A DNA stretch of 64,000 nucleotides from assembly GCF_013369335.1 (NCBI RefSeq), contig NZ_SZQJ01000005.1, positions 62,001 to 126,000 of the forward strand, in the 5' to 3' direction. The translations under genes were made by a program, and so were the position numbers. Below the pieces are notes generated by a model. The model was not told the DNA's origin. It was given only the letters and a program-made list of their open reading frames with translations, and did not search any database. This stretch comes from Vibrio sp. JPW-9-11-11. GTDB taxonomy: Bacteria; Pseudomonadota; Gammaproteobacteria; Enterobacterales; Vibrionaceae. Below, piece after piece: positions 25,822-32,180 of the stretch (position 1 is its first letter; the number at the start of each line of letters is the position of its first letter).

Positions 25822-26685
25822 ATGAATGCTGAACACATCTATTATGCGGCATTTAGTGCCGCATTAATGGCGGGCGCAGAGCCTGGTTTTGCTCAGAGGG
25901 TAGGCTATCAAATGGCCTATCTTGCCAGTGAGGAAGAGCACAATGCGCCTTATCCTGAAGTTGGTGAAACCAATCAAAGCGGTACTAAGGAAGTGAAACA
26001 ACCTGAATTTCACTTTGATTCACCAGTTATTGATTCGGTAGAAACGCGGAGCAAGCCAAGGCCAATCAACCCCTTGAGCCACGTCGATTGGCTCAAGGGT
26101 GGCGTACTCAATCAACGCGGTTTGAGCCTAAGTACTCAAGCTTCTCTGCGAGCCGAGCCATCACTTCGCCAATGCAAAACCATTAATACAGTTCGTGCAA
26201 AGCCTAGCCGATGCGAACGGCTTGCTGACACGCTAAACAAAGCGATTCGCAGCGAGTCAATAAGCCTGAACCGTTTCTGTGTCGCCTTAAGTGCGTTTTA
26301 TCACCAATGGTGTGAAACAGAAAAAGAGACTGGCTACTGGTTAATGATGCACGCCGTTCACTGCTTTTTATGGGGAGCGGATTTCAAGTGGCAAGGTTGT
26401 GATGAAGCGCTAACCGCACTAAATTGCTCGAACAAACCGATGTTTGCGGTGGCCGACAGACTTGGTCGGCTTATTGCTCAACAAGAGTCTGAGCCCTTAT
26501 TGTGGCAGTGCTTATTACAGCAGATGAATGACTTGCCGGTGTCACAACAAACTCAGTGTATGGCGCTTGGTATCGCCTATCGACCAGAGTTGATTGATGA
26601 CTATGATTTGGCGCACGAGCCGCACCGCCAACTGGTTAGGTTGGATGACATGGAGGAGGCAAAACACTGGTTTGCGAACGCATAA
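25822..26685 (+). CDS. Unknown soluble protein, 287 aa
   Basis: Three parts are visible: a helical N-terminus ('YYAAFSAALMAGAEPGFAQRVGYQM'; short Ala-rich helix), a polar linker (~45-120), and a helical C-terminal domain rich in Trp, Cys and Gln. No family recognised. CAGGAGAG fits ATG 25822; the frame itself starts at a TTG overlapping the previous stop. It is probably co-transcribed with the gene before it. Confidence 0.6.
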   Translation: MNAEHIYYAAFSAALMAGAEPGFAQRVGYQMAYLASEEEHNAPYPEVGETNQSGTKEVKQPEFHFDSPVIDSVETRSKPRPINPLSHVDWLKGGVLNQRGLSLSTQASLRAEPSLRQCKTINTVRAKPSRCERLADTLNKAIRSESISLNRFCVALSAFYHQWCETEKETGYWLMMHAVHCFLWGADFKWQGCDEALTALNCSNKPMFAVADRLGRLIAQQESEPLLWQCLLQQMNDLPVSQQTQCMALGIAYRPELIDDYDLAHEPHRQLVRLDDMEEAKHWFANA

Positions 26686-26783
26686 CCTGATAGTCAGTGA
26701 TTATGCTGGCTTCGCCCAATAATAGCCGTTAAGGAGTAAGATACGCTACAGGCATTCTTGGCTTTTATTTAAAGGAGAATGCC

Positions 26784-27374
26784 ATGCAGCAACAGCGTAT
26801 TTTGATCGATCTTTCATCCCGTTACCCCTTTCTTCACGCCAACCAACATCTCTCTAACCCAGATACCCGCCCATTTGCCAGAAGCTGGCTGGCCATCGAC
26901 TTATCGGCCGTGTTATCACAAGTGCTCAATACTGAAATCGAAGGCTTCGCTGTGCCTTATACAGCCAACGATAAGTTCTATAAGTACGACCAGGCACAAG
27001 CCAAAGCAACGCTCTGTGAGAAGCGGTTTGCGTCCAAAGCTGACTTAGCGTTAAAAGCAGGGCAGGGGAACGATTACTTTGAGTTCCACTACCTGCACCA
27101 ACGTCATCTAGCGGATAAAAAAGCGACGTCAAAGCTAAAACAAGATGTCGACCGTGTGAGGGCATTGCGCTCAGCAACTAAGCAGAATGTCTATTTGGCT
27201 GTCGCGCTTTGGGGGACATTTTCGGCTAAAGAAGCGGAGCTATTTCACTATCTGGATAACAACACATATGCAGCCTATGCGTTGGACACCAGTTTGACTG
27301 GCAGCTCGCAGGTCTCGAGGCTGGTGCATGTTCAAAAGACAAAATTACCAAGGATGGTGTTTGGGTTGATTTAG
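26784..27374 (+). CDS. Unknown protein, 196 aa
   Basis: Soluble, with a basic middle ('KKATSKLKQDVDRVRALR') and a hydrophobic strand 'VYLAVALWGTF'. No recognised family. AAAGGAG is 6 bases before the ATG. Last gene of the plus-strand island before DNA composition changes sharply to AT-rich. Confidence 0.6.
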   Translation: MQQQRILIDLSSRYPFLHANQHLSNPDTRPFARSWLAIDLSAVLSQVLNTEIEGFAVPYTANDKFYKYDQAQAKATLCEKRFASKADLALKAGQGNDYFEFHYLHQRHLADKKATSKLKQDVDRVRALRSATKQNVYLAVALWGTFSAKEAELFHYLDNNTYAAYALDTSLTGSSQVSRLVHVQKTKLPRMVFGLI

Positions 27375-27904
27375 GTGCTTTCAAAGAAGGCATACAAGGC
27401 AAATCAAAGGCTGGATATAGGTACCTATGTTTAAATATCATTTCGATATATCCAGTCACACACATTAGAAAATGTAAATGATTTTCAATAGATTTCTAAA
27501 CATAACCTACAGGGCAACCGCATGAGTAGATTATTTGTAAACGGAAACAAGTATTTGTGTTAACTCGTTAAGAATTGATCTGCTTAAGTCCTTATTTATG
27601 CGTTTAAGAGACAAGCAGAGATAAAAGAAAACAACCTTCAAACAACTAACTTGATGTTAATAAATTGTAGTTTTAACATTAGTCCGACTCATGAGCTTGC
27701 CCTGATATAACCTAAAGATGATGCTGTTTCTCATAACTAATTTTTTGTGTTGTGAATCATTCTAGTTGAGTGAAAATGGCTGTATTTTTTGTCAATTCTC
27801 CCGATAGTCTAACTATTAAGTTTTGTATAATTATTATGGCTAAATGTAGTCGGCTTTATAATTGATGATAGCCATGTTTTTGTTCAAAAATTTGGAGTGT
27901 TATT
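27375..27904. other. 530-base AT-rich spacer without a convincing gene
   Basis: No frame with a ribosome site and protein-like sequence is seen. A TATAAT at 27826-27831 could be the -10 element of the next gene, but a -35 box at proper distance is not clear. Confidence 0.4.
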
Positions 27905-28714
27905 ATGTGTAATTACAGTCTTGATGATCTTAATGTCGTCGTATTTAATGGCGATGAAGTAAAAAAATCTTTAGCTAAGCTAAAGTCTGGTAGTATTAAA
28001 AAAAACTCTGTTGCACCAATAGACAGTGTTTTGCTTGATCACTATGAGATAAGGCAAAGTTTAACCGCTAAGGCCGAAATAAAAAACTGGGCAAAGAAGA
28101 AACTAAACCTTATTAGAGTGGATAATGGTTCGATTAGTGTAAGGAACTCTATAAAAAAGAATGTGGTAGTGGCATCTTTGATAGGAGTTGATAAGCTTGC
28201 AAAAGAAATCCCGATAATAAACTCAATTGTAAGTAAAATGGTGGAATTACTAAAACGTAAGGCAAAAAATCATTTTAATGAGAAGGAGTGGGATGATTAT
28301 AAACATCTTGTTATAAATTCTACTAATAGCTCTGACTCTTTAAACTTAGCTAAGGCAACTGCTTATGTAACTTGCCACTCGGCAGATTCAATTCGAGAAA
28401 CAGTAAAAAACATCTCCTCCAATATGAATATTTTAACAGTAGAGCAGTTGGGAGTGTATCAAGCTTCCAGTAACGTGTTCTCTAATGTTATAGCTGCCAA
28501 GGAAGATGAGAACAGGAGCCAGGTCCTTGAAGATGCACTCAATGATCTTATTGCATGTGGACAAAGAGAGTTTGTGCTAGTAAACGACATAATTCATGAT
28601 TATGATCAACTTGTCACTCTAGTCTTGACTTTAAGAGATGCAATTAATCTTAATATAAAGCGATGTAATGAAAATCAAGATTTTATATCTATGTATGAAA
28701 ATAGTAATTCCTGA
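27905..28714 (+). CDS. Orphan AT-rich gene, unknown function, 269 aa
   Basis: Helical, Asn/Ser/Lys-rich protein with no signal peptide. A hydrophobic-amphipathic stretch lies at about 80-110 ('VVVASLIGVDKLAKEIPIINSIVSKMV' in part). Codons favour A/T in third position, unlike the neighbours, which suggests later arrival. GGAG is 8 bases before the ATG and a terminator follows. It stands alone between the unknown island and the reb locus. No family recognised. Confidence 0.7.
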   Translation: MCNYSLDDLNVVVFNGDEVKKSLAKLKSGSIKKNSVAPIDSVLLDHYEIRQSLTAKAEIKNWAKKKLNLIRVDNGSISVRNSIKKNVVVASLIGVDKLAKEIPIINSIVSKMVELLKRKAKNHFNEKEWDDYKHLVINSTNSSDSLNLAKATAYVTCHSADSIRETVKNISSNMNILTVEQLGVYQASSNVFSNVIAAKEDENRSQVLEDALNDLIACGQREFVLVNDIIHDYDQLVTLVLTLRDAINLNIKRCNENQDFISMYENSNS

Positions 28715-28739
28715 TGCTATTAATATTTAAGGTAAAAAT

Positions 28740-28772
28740 GCCAGTTGTAGTTCTATTACAACTGGCTGTTAT
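28740..28772 (+). terminator. Terminator of the orphan AT-rich gene
   Basis: GCCAGTTGTA and TACAACTGGC pair across a 7-base loop, followed by TGTTATATTGTT. Confidence 0.75.
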
Positions 28773-29049
28773 ATTGTTCTGGTTTGTTATTCTGCAAGCA
28801 ATATCAGAGTTGTTGTATTACTTTTAATGTAAATGAACTGTTTGAGAGTACGAAATAAACTAGTGGTTTTTACTGTGGTTCTATGGCGAGTTATATTTGC
28901 TAAGATGGTTGTGATAGTTAATTTTTCCTGGGGTGAAATTGGTTTTTACTTTGGTGAATAGTTTTTTTGTTGAATATTTAGAGGATAGGGCTTTGTCGGG
29001 GCACTATTCGGCTTTATTGCAAGAAATGTTCGGGCAGCCTTTCCTATGA
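28773..29049. other. AT-rich spacer with a possible 38-codon ORF
   Basis: A plus-strand frame from GTG 28933 to TGA 29047-29049 reads as a plausible short protein ending '...LEDRALSGHYSALLQEMFGQPFL', abutting the stop of the last reb gene. There is no good ribosome site, so it may be a gene remnant. Confidence 0.25.
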
Positions 29050-29316
29050 TCACTCAAACCTCTTCGCCACCTCCGCCGCTTTATTCCCCAACTCCGCAAA
29101 ATTGGCGGTGCCTTTTTCCATGATTTGCTGCGCCTGTTCGATCACCTGGATATATTTAGGGTCGCCGCTGGCGAGCAGCTCTGATAGCGCTACACCAATC
29201 GCAGTAGTGCTAATGGTGTTTAAGTTACGTAGGTTATCGGCCGCATCCTGAACCGCAATGGCGGTTGATTGAGCGACGGACTGCTTCGCTTTTGAGGTGG
29301 TGCTTTCGCTGGCCAT
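29050..29316 (-). CDS. R-body-related small protein, 'NLRNLNT' type (paralogue 2)
   Basis: 88 residues. It carries the helical core 'SVAQSTAIAVQDAADNLRNLN' (key AQSTA-NLRNLN), then 'TISTTAIGVALSELLASGDPKY', nearly the same as the gene at 30613-30903. The spacing of the core (STA...A.DNL..L....TTAIG.AL..LL) can be laid over the RebB core (STG..LG.AAHNAT..QQQ). Last gene of the reb operon, 13 bases after the previous stop with no good ribosome site, so translation is probably coupled. Likely an R-body subunit or assembly factor. Confidence 0.75.
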   Translation of the reverse strand: MASESTTSKAKQSVAQSTAIAVQDAADNLRNLNTISTTAIGVALSELLASGDPKYIQVIEQAQQIMEKGTANFAELGNKAAEVAKRFE

Positions 29317-29329
29317 AACTGAAGGCTAA

Positions 29330-29521
29330 TCAGCCGCCTTTATTCAAAATTAACGCACAAGCCGTTGAGGTTGCAGCGTTACTGATGGTTTGCATACCCT
29401 GCTGATTGGTCACGGCATTTTGCATGTGAAGCCCCATACTGTCTGACATAGAAGCTTCGGTCAGTTGCGTGATCATATCGGTCACGGGCGTTAGGTCTTC
29501 GGCGGTGATCTTGTCGCTCAT
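29330..29521 (-). CDS. Short RebB-like protein, 63 aa
   Basis: It is essentially one RebB-like core: 'DSMGLHMQNAVTNQQGMQTI', then a small-residue tail 'SNAATSTACALIL'. The N-A-x3-QQ pattern is shared with all the other cores in this locus. GGAGAAACG precedes the ATG. A hairpin lies just upstream (29536-29559). Probably a structural or regulatory subunit of the ribbon. Confidence 0.75.
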   Translation of the reverse strand: MSDKITAEDLTPVTDMITQLTEASMSDSMGLHMQNAVTNQQGMQTISNAATSTACALILNKGG

Positions 29522-29535
29522 CGTTTCTCCTCAAG

Positions 29536-29559
29536 TGGGCCAGGGAACGCCTTGGCCCA
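29536..29559 (-). other. Intercistronic hairpin in the reb operon
   Basis: TGGGCCA and TGGCCCA pair around a 10-base loop just after the RebB gene at 29574-29840. No T-run, so an mRNA stability or processing element is more likely than a terminator. Confidence 0.45.
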
Positions 29560-29573
29560 ATGATTCACAAGCC

Positions 29574-29840
29574 TTAATCTTTTTCGACCACTTCTTCTGT
29601 GGCGCGACCTAGCACTGCAGTCCCCATTGCGGTTAGAGAGTTGACACCCTGAACGGTCGCCGCTTGCATTCCAATTTGAGCCTGTTGCTGCGAGTTAGTC
29701 GCGTTATTGTTCATGTTGGACATCGCCAACCCCATCGCGGTAAATAAATTGCCCATCGCGTTTGCTGGCGCGCTACCAATCACTTGAGTGTTGGTTTGGG
29801 TGATAGAATCCGTGATTTGTTCGTTAACTTTTTTAGCCAT
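29574..29840 (-). CDS. rebB-like: RebB-family R-body protein (paralogue 4)
   Basis: 88 residues with the RebB ('killing trait') pattern: 'VNEQITDSITQTNTQVIGSAPA', then 'AMGNLFTAMGLAMSNMNNNAT', 'QQQAQIGMQAATVQGVNSL' and 'VLGRATEEVVEKD' (each shown in part). RebB-type proteins assemble into R-bodies, coiled ribbons that unroll in a telescoping way. This copy is the most diverged of the four long RebB genes here. GAGG is 5 bases before the ATG. Confidence 0.9.
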   Translation of the reverse strand: MAKKVNEQITDSITQTNTQVIGSAPANAMGNLFTAMGLAMSNMNNNATNSQQQAQIGMQAATVQGVNSLTAMGTAVLGRATEEVVEKD

Positions 29841-29852
29841 GCTTGCCTCGTA

Positions 29853-30113
29853 TTATTGCGTTTGAGTAGGGAGCAGGTTCTGTAACTGCTCGTTGATTTT
29901 TCCGATCTCTTGCTCAAGTTGAATTTCGATATCACTCATCATTCCTGAGACTTGTGCCTGGATCTCATCCGTCGAGGACTCGACTTCTTCAGAGTAGAGC
30001 GAGTGGCTGTCGTCAATCAGCTTTGCAACGTCTTGTTGCTGCTTTTCCGTAAAAGCTTCTATCTGTTTCAGTTGTTCATCAACGTTAAACTTCACGTACG
30101 TGTCATCATTCAT
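29853..30113 (-). CDS. Acidic coiled-coil protein in the reb operon, 86 aa
   Basis: Glu/Gln-rich helical protein ('EQLKQIEAFTEKQQQDVAKL', 'EIQLEQEIGKINEQLQNLL') that lacks the RebB core. Its ATG overlaps the 3' end of the extended RebB-like gene by 8 bases, and AGGGGAAAG precedes it. The position inside the operon and the lack of the core suggest an accessory role, for example scaffold, chaperone or nucleator (inference). Confidence 0.72.
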   Translation of the reverse strand: MNDDTYVKFNVDEQLKQIEAFTEKQQQDVAKLIDDSHSLYSEEVESSTDEIQAQVSGMMSDIEIQLEQEIGKINEQLQNLLPTQTQ

Positions 30114-30522
30114 TGCTTTCCCCTTTGTCTCTTTTCAAAAAGCCCATGAGACTGAATTTTTTCTTCGTTTCCGGCTCTTCTTCGATGGAGGGATCATTGG
30201 CCATACTGCGCCCTAGTCGGTCTTCGGCTGTCACTACAATGGCGGGCTCGGCGTCTTCAACTGGCCCAAAGTTCGATGGTTTAGCTTGGGTTTGAAGCAA
30301 ACGTGCACAGGCGTTGGTCACGGAAGCGGCGGTGGTCATCTGTGACTGCTGCTGGCTGCTGACTGCATTGTGCATGGACAAGCCAAGCGTATCGGCAAGC
30401 GTGGTCTCCAATAGCCCAGTCGACTGGTTGGAGAAGGCTTGCAGCGTATTAAAGTGGTCAATAGCGTTGCTAGAAACGGGGTGTTCAAACTCATTTTTGA
30501 ACTGGATGTCTTTGTCGTTCAT
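30106..30522 (-). CDS. RebB-like core with a long C-terminal extension, 138 aa
   Basis: Residues ~35-80 hold a short-type core ('ADTLGLSMHNAVSSQQQSQM', 'VTNACARLLQTQ'). The remaining ~60 residues are acidic, disordered and end with a basic patch ('KKKFSLMGFLKRDKG'). The other members have no such tail. AAAGGAG fixes ATG 30522. It overlaps the coiled-coil gene downstream, so the two are coupled. The basic/hydrophobic end could touch membranes or cap the ribbon (inference). Confidence 0.75.
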   Translation of the reverse strand: MNDKDIQFKNEFEHPVSSNAIDHFNTLQAFSNQSTGLLETTLADTLGLSMHNAVSSQQQSQMTTAASVTNACARLLQTQAKPSNFGPVEDAEPAIVVTAEDRLGRSMANDPSIEEEPETKKKFSLMGFLKRDKGESNE

Positions 30523-30612
30523 GCTAGCTCCTTTGGTGACGGTAGTGCCCATCTGGTAGCAAGCGAATTGATGGGACAGTGTGATTAACGTGATGTCTGA
30601 AAGCGATAACAG

Positions 30613-30903
30613 TTAGCTGGTTTCACTTAGTACAGAGGCGACTTTCTCACCCACAACCCCGAAGTTATCAGCGCCTTGTGTGACAACTTTCTGTGCCTGG
30701 TCGATGATGGTGAGGTATTTAGGATCACCGGTTTCGAGCAACTGACTCAGTGCAGTGCCTATGGCTGTGGTACTTAAGGTATTGAGGTTTCTAAGGTTAT
30801 CCGTTGCGTCTGCAAGGGCCATCGCCGTGGATTGTGCGACAGATTGATTGGCCGCTTGGTAAGCCGACTCGGTTGCACTCGGTGGTTGGTTAACAGTTTT
30901 CAT
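30613..30903 (-). CDS. R-body-related small protein, 'NLRNLNT' type (paralogue 1)
   Basis: 96 residues: a polar N-terminus, then 'SVAQSTAMALADATDNLRNL', 'NTLSTTAIGTALSQLLETGD' and a helical tail. Closely related to the gene at 29050-29316. AGGAG fits ATG 30903. It follows the three tandem RebB genes after a strong hairpin. The pairing of RebB runs with one such gene occurs twice in the operon, which suggests a functional module. Confidence 0.75.
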   Translation of the reverse strand: MKTVNQPPSATESAYQAANQSVAQSTAMALADATDNLRNLNTLSTTAIGTALSQLLETGDPKYLTIIDQAQKVVTQGADNFGVVGEKVASVLSETS

Positions 30904-30924
30904 TGAGTATCTCCTAAAGCAGAA

Positions 30925-30956
30925 ACCTCCTTTGCCAGTCACCTAGCAAAGGAGGT
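30925..30956 (-). terminator. Strong hairpin inside the reb operon (partial terminator/attenuator)
   Basis: ACCTCCTTTGC and GCAAAGGAGGT form an 11-bp perfect stem with a 10-base loop, followed in the transcript by TTTCTGCTTT. It separates three RebB genes from the rest and could reduce read-through, so that the first genes are made in excess. Confidence 0.5.
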
Positions 30957-30962
30957 GCGGCG

Positions 30963-31226
30963 TTAAGCGTCTTTTTCAATAATGCCTTCAGCGCTGCGGC
31001 CAACCACAGACGCGCCGATCGACATGAGGGCGTTAACACCTTGAACCGTAGCCGCCTGCATGGTGATCTGAGCTTGCTGCTGTGCACTGGTTGCATTGTG
31101 TGCTGCAGTGCCCAATGCTTGACCGGTAGACATGAGCAGGTTGCCCATTGCCATAGCAGGAGTTTCGCCAACGACTTTCGTGTTTACCTGTGTTACTGAA
31201 TCAGTGACTTGTTCATTTACTGGCAT
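30963..31226 (-). CDS. rebB-like: RebB-family R-body protein (paralogue 3)
   Basis: 87 residues: 'VNEQVTDSVTQVNTKVVGET', 'MAMGNLLMSTGQALGTAAHN', 'SAQQQAQITMQAATVQGVNA' and 'GASVVGRSAEGIIEK'. It differs from the next upstream copy (31273-31536) at about 12 of 83 aligned residues, so the two arose by recent tandem duplication. No cysteines, few charges in the core. Expected to polymerise into R-body ribbon. GGAAAC precedes the ATG. Confidence 0.93.
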   Translation of the reverse strand: MPVNEQVTDSVTQVNTKVVGETPAMAMGNLLMSTGQALGTAAHNATSAQQQAQITMQAATVQGVNALMSIGASVVGRSAEGIIEKDA

Positions 31227-31272
31227 GTTAGTTTCCTTTTATTGATTGAGTTTCAGATTGAGTTGGCTGTTA

Positions 31273-31536
31273 TTAGCCTTTTTCGATGATGGCTTCCGCA
31301 CCGCGTCCGATAACGGACGAGCCGATAGCCATCAGTGAGTTAACACCTTGCACAGTTGCTGCTTGCATGGTGATTTGTGCCTGTTGCTGCGCAGCGGTTG
31401 CATTGTGAGCGGCATTGCTCAATGCGTGGCTGGTAGACATAAGCAGGTTACCCATTGCCATTGCTGGGGTTTCACCTACTACTTTGGTGTTGACCTGCGT
31501 GACAGAATCTGTGATTTGTTCATTTACAGTTGCCAT
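31273..31536 (-). CDS. rebB-like: RebB-family R-body protein (paralogue 2)
   Basis: 87 residues with the same layout as its tandem copy: an N-terminal 'VNEQITDSVTQVNTKVVGET' segment, the core 'SHALSNAAHNATAAQQQAQI', 'VQGVNSLMAIGSSVIGR' and an acidic-basic end. RebB proteins are the main known R-body structural subunits. GGAGCAAATC precedes the ATG. The spacers on either side are 24-46 bases, consistent with one operon. Confidence 0.93.
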   Translation of the reverse strand: MATVNEQITDSVTQVNTKVVGETPAMAMGNLLMSTSHALSNAAHNATAAQQQAQITMQAATVQGVNSLMAIGSSVIGRGAEAIIEKG

Positions 31537-31559
31537 GATTTGCTCCTATTGAGGGTTAG

Positions 31560-31826
31560 TTAGCTTGCGCTTTTTTCTAAAATAAGTTCGATACTACGAC
31601 CAAGGACCGCAGCGCCCGTGGCGAATAGGCTATTAATGCCTTGCACCGTAGAGGACTGATGAACAATGGTTGCTTGTTGATTGGCACCTGTGCTGTTTAA
31701 GGCGGAGGTTCCCATCGCTTGGCTGGTGGAAATCATTAAATTTCCTTCCGCCAGGGCTGGGGTCTCGCCGACAACACTCGTGTTGACTTGCGTTACTGAG
31801 TCAGTAACCGCATCGTTTACTGGCAT
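31560..31826 (-). CDS. rebB-like: RebB-family R-body protein (paralogue 1)
   Basis: 88 residues: 'VNDAVTDSVTQVNTSVVGET', 'LAEGNLMISTSQAMGTSALN', 'STGANQQATIVHQSSTVQGI' and 'VLGRSIELILEKSA'. Here the QQQ run is reduced to NQQ, and the core is more diverged than in the two copies that follow. AAGGAG is 8 bases before ATG 31826 and only 2 before ATG 31832, so the former is the start. Confidence 0.92.
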   Translation of the reverse strand: MPVNDAVTDSVTQVNTSVVGETPALAEGNLMISTSQAMGTSALNSTGANQQATIVHQSSTVQGINSLFATGAAVLGRSIELILEKSAS

Positions 31827-31878
31827 TTGCATGCTCCTTCATGGTTACGAGGTTTCACAATGACACCTCAGATACCGG

Positions 31879-32079
31879 TTATTTGCCTTTAGTGGCGATG
31901 GCGTAGATTAGCCCAGAGCCCAAGGCAGTGTTTGTCACCATAATGGTCTGAATTTGTTGCTGAACTTGCGTCGCGTTTTGAGCCGATTTGCCCAGCGAAT
32001 CAGCGACCATGTTCATCACCATGTTTCTTGAAGCAGTGGGACAAAATTGATTCATGATCTTTTCAACATCCAAACTCAT
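31879..32079 (-). CDS. Short RebB-like protein, 66 aa, first structural gene of the operon
   Basis: Core 'ADSLGKSAQNATQVQQQIQT' followed by 'VTNTALGSGLIYAIATKG'. The pattern G-x-S-x-x-NA-x3-QQQ-x-Q is shared with the other short members and, more loosely, with RebB. The N-terminus has a Cys and a Met-rich helix. It lies directly downstream of the regulator gene, 101 bases away, with a candidate promoter between. Confidence 0.75.
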   Translation of the reverse strand: MSLDVEKIMNQFCPTASRNMVMNMVADSLGKSAQNATQVQQQIQTIMVTNTALGSGLIYAIATKGK

Positions 32080-32110
32080 TAATAAGACTCTTTTCTGCGT
32101 TGATGGGATA

Positions 32111-32170
32111 ATTCTATGCAGTCACAAAAGAATTAACTCGGGCTATTCCATTAACTTTCTGGCCCATTAA
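32111..32170 (-). promoter_or_regulatory. Candidate AraC-type promoter of the reb operon
   Basis: On the minus strand there are two direct repeats of TTAATGG (plus-strand CCATTAA at 32148-32154 and 32164-32170, 16 bases apart) and a degenerate third copy 18 bases further (32130-32136). A TAGAAT -10-like box (plus-strand 32111-32116) follows with only a poor -35. Direct repeats next to a weak -35 suit activation by the AraC-type HTH of the upstream regulator. Inferred from sequence only. Confidence 0.4.
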
Positions 32171-32180
32171 ATTTAGATAA

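Noticed and set aside
19353-27374. Prophage or tailocin
   Set aside because: The muramidase is endolysin-like, but no tail, capsid, terminase, integrase or attachment repeat is visible.
32080-32180. Sigma-54 promoter before the reb operon
   Set aside because: The regulator's AAA+ domain suggested it, but no TGGCAC-N5-TTGC pattern is present on the correct strand.
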